NCBI GenBank assembly: GCA_030062745.1
Contig: CP099839.1
Coordinates: 34,939,293-35,003,292, forward strand
Length of the DNA stretch: 64,000 nt
From: Capitulum mitella
Taxonomy: Eukaryota; Arthropoda; Thecostraca; Pollicipedomorpha; Pollicipedidae
Reading direction: 5' to 3'
A program made the translations under genes and the position numbers. Below are positions 24,251-36,100 of the stretch, piece by piece. Position 1 is the first letter of the stretch; each line of letters begins with the position of its first letter. Under the pieces are notes generated by a model. That model worked only from the letters and a program-made list of their open reading frames with translations. It was not told the origin of the DNA and did not search any database.

Positions 24251-25003
24251 CACGCAGTGGAAGGGGGTTTCACGATAAAGTGCACTGGAAAGGGGGCACT
24301 TTTGCGCCCCCTTCCGATCTCAGTGACGGATCTCTCGGATCTCGGAGGCGGAGACATGAAATTTTAAGGGTATGCTATGATCATAGAGAGCTACATTGTT
24401 GGCAACCTTTGTAATCCTAGCCCATTATCTCCAGCGTCAAATGAAGCTAAAAAGGTGAACTATAGACATTTTCTCGGCCCTACAGGCACTTCCGTAAGAC
24501 TTTCTGGAGGAAACGGGAAGAGGGCGTATGCTAGAGCGTTAAAAGGTGGAATACCACGATTTTCATGCATCTGACGTCTTGAGTGACGATGTCGGGTCGA
24601 CGTGATGTCCACTGACCTGTGGCGTAATTTTTTGTCTAGCAGATCAGATTTCGAGCAACACGTTATACCGGTGTAGCTTCAGTGTAAATAACGGTGTTAG
24701 ACGCATGATTTAGCGTACTGTCAGTGAACATAGCTAACATCGGTACATTTCACCACTTTCAGCGTTCACTGACCTACACAAAGTCAGGTGAAGTGAAACG
24801 AGGTCATTGACCTTGAGTGACACTTTTGACTCTTTGAAGCAGAGTCAAAGACAAAGGGTTTACTTTGAAGTAAAGTCTATGTCAGCTGTTTGCATTAAAG
24901 TTATTTCGTTATAATGAACCCAGTTACATGATTTTGTTGCCGTAGCATGTATATGTATATGTATCTGTATCTGTATCTGTATCTGTATACGTATATGTAT
25001 ATG

Positions 25004-25057
<54 letters not shown>

Positions 25058-25090
25058 GGGGAACACTTTTGTGTTCCCCTGCCAATGCAG
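24251..25090 (-). mobile_element. Family 2 TTAA-flanked hairpin element, copy A
   Basis: This ~840-bp non-coding element is bounded by TTAA on both sides (24247-24250 and 25091-25094) and has inverted termini (CACGCAGTGG...; CTGCATTGG... read from the right). Near the right end is a perfect 13-bp stem GGCAGGGGAACAC with a TTTT loop (25054-25083). Near the left end is the related GGGGGCAC-TTTT-GCGCCCCC (24292-24311). The middle part (24770-24945) matches 40810-40940 in the opposite orientation. A (TA)n microsatellite lies at the same relative place as in copy B. Confidence 0.65.
24947..25053. repeat. (TGTA)/(TA)n microsatellite inside copy A
   Basis: Tandem TGTATA and TGTATC units grade into uninterrupted TA dinucleotides and end at the stem of the terminal hairpin. 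It translates into repetitive open frames on both strands that are not genes. Confidence 0.9.
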
Positions 25091-25094
25091 TTAA

Positions 25095-26345
25095 GAGACC
25101 TTGAGACGGCAGGATGTCTCCTAATATGGATTGAAAGCCCCTGAAGGTCTCCAAGGGTCCCTCCGACAGCGCTCAAATTGCCAGAGGGGACACTGAGACG
25201 GAATTACCTTAGAGGGCGCCTGTGACAACATAAGGAACCCCAGAAGAGCCCTTAAAAACAGCCAGAGAGGCCCTGGAAGGGGATTCATCGGTGACTTCGA
25301 CCTTAAGAGGGGCCCCAAACGGGCTACATTGGTCTTTGTAAAAACCGGGGGGTTCTTGATGCAGCCAAGGGGCTCCGGAAAGGTAAGTTGGGTCCTAAGA
25401 AGGCAAGACGGCCTGTATACTGCAGGAGGCCACTGAGACCGCCAAAAAGGTCAGAGCGGCCCCTTGCGAGGGCAAATGCGATTAAAGGGCCACTAAGACG
25501 GCATGGGGCGCTGGCCAGCCAGGAGCTCGAGAGGTATGATGCCCTGGAGTGTGTTAGGCGGGCCCCTGGCACAGAAAAGGTCCCCTGAGACTGCCATTAA
25601 AGTCCCTGAAGCGCCATGAAAGGCCCCTGATGCGGCAAGAGGGTCCCTTGGACTGCTAGATATATTTCATATAATAGAGCAAGACCCCTGATACAGTCAT
25701 GTTGACCACCTGAGATGTTCAGAGGGCCCATGACACTGTACAGGGGCCCTGAGATCGTTAAAAGGTATTTTGCAACTACAGGATGTCCTCTGAGACGGCA
25801 GAAATGTTCCCCACCGCTGAGACTGCTAGAGAGAGGTCTTTGAGACTGCTAACTTGTAGTCTCTAGCAGTAAGGGCCTCAGAGGCACCCCTGAAACTGCT
25901 AAACTCTGAGATGTCCAGACATCTGAAACGGCCGAAAGAATCAGAGGACTGCCAGAGGCACCTCTGTCACGGTAGAGACTTATAGAGGTCCCTTGTTACC
26001 GCCTTAGACTCCTTTGACGCCTTTGACTCCTATAGACTCCTTTGACGGCAAAAAATGCCCTAAGGACGACAAGGTGGACCGCGAAAAGCCCCAAGCGTCT
26101 ATAAAATTACCAGATGGGTTCCTGAAACTGCCCGTATGTGCCCCTGAAACTATCAGAAGAGTGCCTGAGGCGTTTCGAGGAATACATAAGAATGTACAAG
26201 AAACCTGAGACCACTGCAGGGCCCTGACACGGCAGACGGTCCGAAACCACCAAGTGTGCCCTTGTGAATGCCAGAGGGTACCTAACCAAAACTGTCAGGA
26301 AAGTCTCCAGAAATTACTAGGGGGCAGAGGGGCTCATGGACCATC
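25095..26345 (+). repeat. Degenerate ~21-bp minisatellite, right part
   Basis: This continues the array interrupted by the family 2 element. Adjacent units at 25575-25660 are 20-22 bp long and share CCCTGARRCGGCA. Divergence between units is high. No gene is supported here. Confidence 0.6.
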
Positions 26346-26924
26346 CCTGACCTAACATCTAAAAGCTGTCAGATAAGGACACGGGATTTCAGATAGAAGG
26401 AGGGATGCATCCTCCTAAAATTCCGCCCTTTTTGCCATATTTCTGCCAGCTTCTACGGCAACAAAATACGAAATTTTCTGAAATAAGGTGACACGCTTCT
26501 TTTTTTCGGTTACATTACATTGTAAAAGACGAAGTTGTATCAGACATTTCCTCCTAGAGCCACGCAGATATACGATTTTCCATACCTGAAAAAACAAAAA
26601 AATGGAGGGCATGCCGATGCCCCCCTGGCGGAATCCTGAACCCGTCTTTGATGTTAAATGCCTGCATGTTGATTCTGGCCGCCGTTCGATTATCGGTAAG
26701 CACAGTTCCAAGGTGTGGGAATGAGAAGGGACGGTGTGAAAAAAGAAGTGGACGTAGAGTTAATTGGACTTGAAATTCAGCTGTGTTCAAATGGAAGTTT
26801 TTTTAATTCACCCAAGAAAGATATGCCCAGTTTCATAATTTGGCTAACCACAGCTATTATGCGTGGGTTTTCTATATTACAGAAACTTGTGAGCGGAGTC
26901 CGGAAGCCGCGCCATCCGGCGAAC
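26346..26924 (+). promoter_or_regulatory. 5' flank and 5' UTR of the dynein gene
   Basis: A good acceptor (TTTTCTATATTACAG, ending 26882) precedes the GC-rich leader and the ATG at 26925, so an upstream non-coding exon is likely, which I cannot place. No TATA box was identified. Confidence 0.4.
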
Positions 26925-27179
26925 ATGTCCGGTGGCCGACGGGCCCCGGGTGTGTCACGAAACACCTCCGGCGGACTATCTCGGAGCTCCGTGGCTTCTT
27001 CGCGCTCCCTGCTGCCGTACCTTCCCCCCGTGAACCCCGCTAAGTCGCGCCAGCTTCAGGAGCGACTGCTGGTGTCCCCGGGTCTACGCGACAGACAGCG
27101 ACCGGACCCGCTGCTGGCGCTGACCGCCACCGGCAGCGCCAGCCCCACGCAAATACGACGCCCCAAGCTCTCCCCTCTG
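26925..27179 (+). CDS. DNAH6-like exon 1 (85 codons)
   Basis: It starts MSGGRRAPGVSR, is rich in Ser, Pro and Arg, and ends KLSPL before a GTGAGT donor in phase 0. There is no sequence conservation to lean on. It is assigned by position, an open frame and a phase that fits exon 2. It could belong to a different gene. Confidence 0.55.
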
Positions 27180-30100
27180 GTGAGTCCTCTCGTCTGTGGC
27201 AGTTGGATGGGGCGGAGTCCGGAGTGATGAGACAGGAAGATGGTGTTACTTCGTTGATATCGTGCGGTAAAGCAATGCTTTTCGAATTCGTTTGGATCGT
27301 TTGCCTTTTTGTGAAGTACGTTTCGTGTACTTGCCGCTTCCGAGGATAGGTTTTTCCATCATAATATCTTGCGACGAACTACGATTGAGGTGGGCCTGCG
27401 TCACTTGATTCGGAACGCCGTCTATCGACAGATCAAAAACATTTTTTCTTTATGTAACTGGGAACATTTGACCCTAGCATACCATTCAACCAAGGAAACG
27501 TGTCTGGTGTGGACACCGGAATTATTTAACCATAACAGAACGGTACAGATTTTTTTTTGGGGGGGGAAGGACACTGAGTATTTAATCAAGGATAATTTTG
27601 CGGATGCCACTTGTTAATTTTTACGTGGGTCATCGGGAACATTTGACCATAGCTCTCGTCGGACGTAAGGATTTTCACTTACGCCCGGGACGAGCGGTTA
27701 CCACCCTTTGCCTGTTCCCATGACAATTAAGATAAGGCATTGAAACAAAAACGTACGTGTCCAGCAAGTCTCTCATTCGAATGGCGTTTAGTTTGATCCT
27801 TACAGATCACCAAGTGACCTGCCATGTCACAACGAAAGAGAGTGGCACGCCATTTTCTGTCTCCACTGTCATTGTCTTAGTTTTGCAGCATTCCAGCCTG
27901 CAAACCACGTCTTTCTAGTGACCTCGCTTTAAAACAAATCAGTAGTTATAGTCCATGTTTTTTTCTCTTTAGGTTAAGGCCGGGCCAACATTGGCAAAAT
28001 AATACTTCCAGTCTTTTTTTACGCTGCTGGTGCTTAAACCATGCTTAATTATCACATACTTAGAGTTATGATGGTTGCAAACAGTAAGATGAAGTGTCAT
28101 CACAAAAATCTCTGACCGAATTACCCTTTAACCTTTTGAAAATTATTTTGTGGTCATATAAGGTCAGTGACGTCATTCAAACTTGGAAATACCACTGACA
28201 TCCAAAAACCCAACATTTCGTCAGTGGTCCACGCAGTTCTGTATGGAAAATTGGCTCCATTATCTCGTGAGAATCCTGAGATAGAGGCCAAAACGCGTGG
28301 CTCATATCCTGAAAAACGGTTTGCAAGCTCTGAGAATGACGTCGTAGCTCTGTGACGTCACACGACCTTGTCGCCGGCTATGAAGAGAAACCTGAGGAAG
28401 GCGGGGGATAATGTAAAAAAGTTATCTTGCTGAGAGGGGGAATGTAATATAAATGCAGTACGAAATTATGGAAGACCCGAAAGACATGTGATGGTACATG
28501 GACCGCCGGAAAATTTGGATGCTCGTTTTCTTTGCCCGTTTGACAGTCATTGCACAAGTGCATCCGCGTTTAACAGAGGATTGCATACCGAAAACGACAG
28601 CACAGTACTAAAGAAGATACAGTACTATAGTAATAAATTACTAAGATCAGGGCTGGTCACGACGGTAGTGGGTGCGATGCACACCAACTGCCAGGCCAAC
28701 AACCATTGACGGGGAGATGCTTTGTGCTTGCGTGGGATATCTGCTGAATGAGAGGAAGGGATCAAGATGCATTAAGAAGAATCATGGCGCTACAGCCGGG
28801 CAGGCATTGTACAGTTTCTGAAGCATTTTAAGAAGTGGCACATCAAAAAACGATTTGTCCGTACTGCTATTAAATGTCCCTTTAAATTCATGCCTCGTAG
28901 CCTGTGCAAACCTGAAATGAAGCGTCCATCTAATGCCCTTATAACCAGGACAGATTAAGTCATCATTAAACACAAATGGCAATTTAACGTCGTTTCCATC
29001 CGGTATCCAGTTTTCTGCTACCGATTATGTCTCTGGTGCTTTTTTTTGAATAGTTCCACGATTTACCGCTGAGTGTACTCGACGCACAAGTGCACACCTT
29101 TTCCAAAGGAAAGTGACCAGCAATTGTTTCGATTCTCCTAGGCTTGGCCGAGCCAGGTACGAAGTGGTAAACAAGGGCATGGATGCTCGTCTTACGAAGA
29201 TCTCCTTCGGGCGTCGACCAAGAAACCCAAGTCCAAACTGCCATCATCTAGAGGACCTCATTCCGGAGGTGGGCATTTGGCGGACGATGTACATTTGTGA
29301 TTACTGTGTCATAACTACTTTACAGAAAGCTTCAGTGATGGTATAGAGATCATCGTAACCCGTCATACCGGGGTTATTACATTGCTCGGATGCGCAACAG
29401 GCTGCAATCAAACCTATCATTTCTTGCGTACCATCTAATTACGTACGACAACCACTCCGTCACCTACGTCCTAGCGTTTAACCCTATTCCCGGAGGGCTG
29501 GACAGTATGGCTTATTCCCGGCGAGTTGGGGGGGAGACTCGCCCCCTAGAAGTCTCGAGAACTACATATCCGATTTCATGGCGGCAAATGGCAATCGATT
29601 CGTCAGGACGTAAACTACATTTCTTTAAAAAGAAGTTTCAAGATTTTGAAAAGGCTGGATACAGGGGCAAAAATGTTAAAATGGTGGGTATTTTTGGACT
29701 TCTTATAACTCCGTTGTTTATGGACCGATTTCGAAGAAATTGGCATGAATCGAGAAAATATGGGTGCAAATTTTACCACTGGTACGTACATTTCAAATTT
29801 TGAGAAAATTCATAGGCGTTCACAGGGCTTCAAAAATAGGAGGATTAATTTTTCAACAACTGAATGAACAAAAAAGGCAGAGGCGCTTTTTTGGCTTCTT
29901 CTATTCATGTTATGCTAAAGAAGCACAAATCGTATTACAATGCTTGTATAATGTTGGTATAGGCGGTGCCAGGGACATTAAAAAGTGGGAACTGCCATGG
30001 TCACATGTTCTTCAGATCAACTTGTGACCTTTCGTCTTAAATGACCTCCAGTGACCTTGGGTTCAGTTGAAATGACCTCTTGCATTTAATATTGTCTGTA

Positions 30101-33100
30101 AACGTTTTCAGTCATTTGAATTCACGCTATTTAAAAAATTTCATTTTACGGCTATTGTGATGTAAGGTACACGTACTGACATCTTCGGTCATAGCTCCGT
30201 GACTCGACCTTATATCAAGCTGAAACTTAATACACAAGTAGAGGGCACTCTTCTACGTCAAATGTATTCCAGGTTTGGCATTTGAGAAAATAGCGCCGAA
30301 ATTATTAACATAGAACCCAATTTTGGCTTTGACCTTGGCCTGACCTTGTAAAGTTATCTCAGATGAACAAAATTGTATTTGCACGTTGCCGAACTATGTA
30401 GCTATGCATCGATATAAAGTTTTATGTTCTATATTAAAAACGCTATTTTAAGTAGCCATTTTTCTTTTACCCTCAACAAGGCCAAAAATGCTCTGGGTGC
30501 TCCCAAAAACGTTGCCTGGCTCCGCCCCTCAGCAGAAAAAAATTTCGAAATTTGGTCACAGTACGTAGAGAGAATATCTAGGAAAAGGGACCAAGGTTCG
30601 TGAAGCTGCATAAAAAAGCCTGGCATTGGCAAGCAAAAAAACCCGCTGGGAGCGGATTCAGCCCTCCCTGCCAGGAATAGGGGTAATGTAACATCGATGT
30701 GTGTGTGTGTGTGCGTGTGCGTGTGCGTGTGCGTGTGCGTGTGCGTGTGCGCGTGCACGTGCGCATGTGCGTGTGCGTGTGCATGCATGCTTGTGTACTA
30801 ACGGACATTTCACCACTGAATGATATTTTGTTCCAGTTTTCATACCGTATTCCAGTTTTATATTTGTATCCATTATTTTATCCAATCTTATTCCGTAACC
30901 GGGATTCAGGATATTCCAATATACCGAAATTCCTTTTGACGCTCAACGCCGGCTGTTGCTTACATTCACGTAAATGGGGAGCCCGGCCTTGTACCACACG
31001 GTAGATATGTCCAAGTGCGTGCGCGTGGGAGCCACGGATTTTCTTTTGCCAATGAAAGCGCCGATGAATGGTTCAAAGCGAAAGCAGTAACTTCCTCACA
31101 ATTCTAAATCGTAACGACTCAAGCAACATTTTAATATTCAGCATTTCATATTGCGCGAATATTGAAATGCTGCTGCTGGTAGACCAAAACGGCAAAGCCA
31201 ATGAAATGAGTTCTGATGCCATATATATTTTCTGGCCTGGAACAGTGGGGCAGTTCCCTGAAACGTGTGAAAATGTTTTAGTTTTCTGTCATTACAGTCG
31301 GCACAAGCAAATCTTGTGCAGCATGTTCCTGTTATAACAAAGGACATGAAATTTGCTTACGTCCGAAGGGTATTAAGAGTGTGACTCCAGCCATGCATAA
31401 ATAATATGGGTGCCACAGATCCAACGGTCGAGGGAAATCAAATATACCACGTCTTGGCTCTGGCTCGTAAATCATCTTCAGCACTGGGACGCAAAAATTC
31501 ATCGGACAGGTTACCGCGGCAGGTCAACACAGAGGGCCGCCCTCACATCAACAGCGTAGTGTCCTCCGAGCAAACGAGAAGAACCCGTGACCAATCTGGT
31601 GGCCCCTGAACGATTGGGCGTGCCCCGGCAGGTTAACATATAGTGGGGATGCACCAGATATCCTGTCCGGCCGGATACTAAAGATTAACCGGTAACTGAT
31701 GTCCGGCCAGATATTTCTGTGATCCGACCGGACATTGCCGGCTATTGAGCCTTCCGGTATACGATCAAGACGTTGTTCTAATGTGTGCCTACAAAACCGT
31801 TTCAGGAGAAACGTGCCTTGTGATACTAGATTGTCGATGTAACTGGCAGTTTCATGGTCTGTCCGGAGCACCACCTTTCCTTTTTAGTGTGGGAGAATTA
31901 AGACGTATTTTGCAAGAGTGGTACTGAAACTCAAAGCTGGGAAACAATAGCCAGCGTATGCTCAGCACCCCATTTTGTGGTGTGTTATCTTTCTGTTTTT
32001 CAAACACTTATTCTTCTTAAATCCTCTGATACAAATGCATTAAGGGACAATATACTTTAAGAAACGTTCCTTAGTATTCGTGTAGAATGCTTATCAGGTC
32101 AGGTATTCTAGTTCTACCAAGGCGCTGTAATGGCATTCTGAGTATTCTGGAGCCCTTACCATGACATTAATCTCTGCGGGGGCCGAGGGGACATGCCCAC
32201 GTAGTTTTCCAGACAGGGTGATTTGTACTCTATTTTTAACCCGCCCCCGACCGGGGGGACAGTTGACCGCCCCCCACCTGAGGTTTTCCGAGATTGGGAG
32301 AGAACGAACAAACGCAGCACCGCGAAAGCTTGTGTACCTTTTGCTTGATCATTTTTACATCTTGCGCCCAGTTTTTGACCTCAAGCCAAGTAAGATGTAT
32401 GACCTAGGTCGGGTCAGGTGGACCTATGTGCAAAAAAGTTTAGTGCTCTGTAACTTTTACGGAAAACATGATAGCACAATAAAACTTCCAAGGGTGAGAG
32501 ATTTTGATAAGTGCAACAAATCTGCAGTCTCGGATTTTCTTGGAAATGTCCGGATCGTTGGCGTAAGGTCAAGCCCGTTTTCAACATAAGTTGTCTTTTT
32601 TTTCGAAAATCGAGGGAGTTTTTTAAAAACGATCTGAGTGTGGGGAGCTCCAGACATCCAGTTTCCGTCACTGAGCAAAATTTCAGTGGCCTCCGACCAC
32701 TGACCTGAGTTCAAGTCACGAATAACTGTTATGGGCCAAAATGCACTCCCATCAAAATCGGCGATGAACGACTCAGATCGGGTAAAAAATGGCAGAACTG
32801 GCTCACACGACTGCGAATAATACCAGAAAGTTCAAAAAGTTTTAAAACATTGGAAATGTTGGAAATAAGCACGCTCAGGCGAATAAATCTCCAGCATTTG
32901 TGTAGATCGATAAAAACAATTTTTTTAACATTTAAGCACAAGAAACCATCACAAGAACCACTAGGAGCAAGGAACAGCACATGGAAAGTCATTTTTCGCG
33001 AAAATAAAAGAGCGCTAAATTTCTTTCCCGTTAGTTTCATACCGCGCTCGCCTATGGCGCCCGCCCAGTAGCGGTGCGGAAATCGTCGTGTCTTTAACTC

Positions 33101-36100
33101 AGTGTTTCCACGTACGTATTAAATGTATCAGAGGAATTTGTTCATTTTTTTTTACAAGGAAACCCATGGAAACCTGACAGTAAGTGTTGGCACTATGGTG
33201 AATGATTCATAATATGAACATCTTATTCAGTATTTTTGAGCGTTCCATTCTTGTTCTTTTTCAAACGTCTTCGTTTTCGTTTTCTTTTTCGTTATATTTT
33301 TCAGTAGAAATAGTAAATAAGAATAAGTTAGCATAATATCCGGTATCCGGTCGAACATCCGGCACCCCGTCCGGCATACCCGGTATGCTGCCGGATTACA
33401 GAAATCCCAACCTGGTGCTTCCTTAACATATAGGGCCCCCGGCAAGAGCGCAGGGCCCTCTGAGCAAACCGGAGAACCCAAGACCAATATGGAGGACCAC
33501 TGAGCGATCGGAGTGGCTAGGTAGGTGAACATGTAGTGCCCCTGGCGACAGCATAGGGTGCCCCGAGGACATATTTGCCCACCGTGATCTCCGTCAAAAT
33601 TAGCACACTATGTCTTAAGTGCTTACAGTAAGGACGTCAAGAAACATTTCTGGACAAACTAAAACTTTTTTAGATATTTTGACTAAGTGCCGTCAAGTGG
33701 CGGTTTACAAATATGCCCTGAGCCTGTTTGACGAATATTGTTTGATTTCTTGCTTTTCGTTTGCTCGATAGTTCTACAATTTGGTGTGTACAGTGTTATG
33801 TGTGCCTACTCTACATCAGCTTAGTTTTAGATTGCTTAGCCAGAATGGTCAGAGGTCGTGACACCCCACCGCTGATCGACCTCTGCCATCCAGATCTGAT
33901 GAACCCGTTGTTCACATTTCCACGAAAGTGAGCCTGGCAGATGTTCTTAGGCCTTGAAGCCAACGGAGATAATCCTAGTCATGCATAGGGACCTTTGAAA
34001 GGTCAACCGGGGTCATTTATTTTGGCTGACTTTGGATCGCCTATTTTGACCGCGGACCACTTATAGATTTTTGGGCGCTGATTTCGAATTACATATCCAT
34101 TTTGCGCGCTTGGAGTCATTGATGTTCAATCCATGTGCTGGATACAACTTAACTTTCCGATTTTTTTTCACGTATCTCAGTCATCTCTTCTATCTGCTTC
34201 TCTACGAAGTTGCCATTTCATTTGTAATTATTCCAGCATTCAGGATTGACATTATGACAAAATGAGACGAACGCGCTCTAGCTGGCATAAAATCTGTGAT
34301 ACGTGCTAACTCCGATACATCAACAATATATCTGAAATTCGGAATCATTGCCCTAAAAAGCCATGAATGGTCCGTGGCCAGCTGGTTATCCAAGGTCATT
34401 CGAGGCCAGTGGCTTCAGCTGACCTTCAGAAGGCCCCGATGCACGACTAAGATTATCTCAGTTGGCTTAAAGAACTAAGAACACCGGGTAAACTCGCTGT
34501 CGTAGAAATGTGAAGAACGGATATGTCAGATTTGGAGTGCAGAAGTTGACCTGGGTGGTGGTAGGGGATTCGGTAGTGGGGTGTCATGACTTTTGACCTT
34601 TCAGGTCAAACAATTTAAAAGTTAGCTGATGTATAGCAAGAACGCAGGAGATTGTAAACACCAAATTGTAGAGAAATCGGACAAACGAAATGCACAAAAT
34701 CAATCGGTATTCGTCACATAGCCTCTGGGCACATTTTTTCAAGCGCAACTTGGCAGCACTTAACTCTATTCCCGGAGGGCTAGACGGTATGGTCGATTCC
34801 CGGCAGGGGGGCGGATTCGCCCCCCCCCCTGAGATCTCGAGAACTACTCGTCCGATTTCAACGCAACAAACGGGAATCGATTTGCCATGACGTGAACTAC
34901 ATTTTTATAAAAAGAAATTTTCAAAGTTTTGAAATTTCTGGATACAGGGGGCAAAAGTGTCGAAATGGAGGGTACTTTTGGACTTCTTATAACTCCGTTG
35001 TTTATGGACCGATTTCGATGACACTGGCATGAATCGAGAGATTATGGATAGGGCTTTTACCATGGGTCCACAAATCTGAAATTTTGGGAAAATTCATGGG
35101 CGTTCACAGGGTTTCAAAAATAGGAGGATTAGTTTTCTAACAACTGGATGAACAAAAGAGGCATACACCCTTTTTTGGCTTCTGCTAGTCATGTTATACA
35201 AAAGAAGTACAAATCGTATCACAATGTTGGTATAATGTTAGCATAGACGGTGCCAGGGACATGAAAAAGGGGAACTGTCACGGTCACACGTTTCTCAGAT
35301 CAACTTGTGACCTTAAATGACCTCCAGTAACTTTGGGGTCACTTGGAATGATCTCGTGTGCATTTAATATTATCTGTAAACGTTTTCAATCATTTGAATT
35401 CATTCTATGTCAAAAATTTCATTTTATGGCTATTGCGGTATAGGGTATGCGCAGTGACATTTTGGGTCATAGCTCCGTGACCCGACCTGATATCAAGCTA
35501 AAACTTGGTACACAAGTAGAAGGCACCCTTCTACGTCATATGTATCCTGGGTTTGGCATTTGAAAAAATGGCGTCGAAATTATTGCAAAAAACAAATTTT
35601 GACTTTTGACCTTGGCCTGACCTTGTAAAATGACCTCAGATAAACAAAATTACATCTGCACATTGCCCGACTATTTAGTTATACATCCATGTAAAATTTA
35701 GGTTTTATCTTAAAAACTCTGTTTTTGGCAGACATCTTCCTTTTACCGTCAACATGGCCAAAAATGTCATGAGGTGCCTCCCAAAAACGTTGCCTGGCTC
35801 CGCCCTTGAGCAAAAAAGAATTTTGAAATTTTGTCACGACACGTAGAAAGAATAGCTAGGAAAAGTCATCAAGTTTCGTGAAGCTGTGTTAAAAAGCCTG
35901 GAATTGGCAAGCAAAAAACCCGAGGGGGTGGATTCAGCCCCTGTGCCAGGAATAGGGTTAAGCTAAGATATCTGAAAAAGTTTCAGTTTTCCCAGAAATG
36001 TATTTTGCTACGCTTATTGCAGATACTTGAAGACATGTTAAGCTAAATTTTCGCGAAGATCACGGTGGGCAAACATGGTTAAAACGACAATTTTTCATGT

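Noticed and set aside
24860-25176. Tyr-Ile repeat open frames around 25 kb
   Set aside because: Products of translating the TA/TGTA microsatellite; overlapping versions exist on both strands.
30429-30885. His/Ala/Thr and Arg/Val repeat open frames
   Set aside because: Translation of the GT/GCGTGT microsatellite.
32161-32589. 142-codon open frame in dynein intron 1
   Set aside because: No recognisable domain; the sequence is of mixed repeat character with G-run/C-run blocks.
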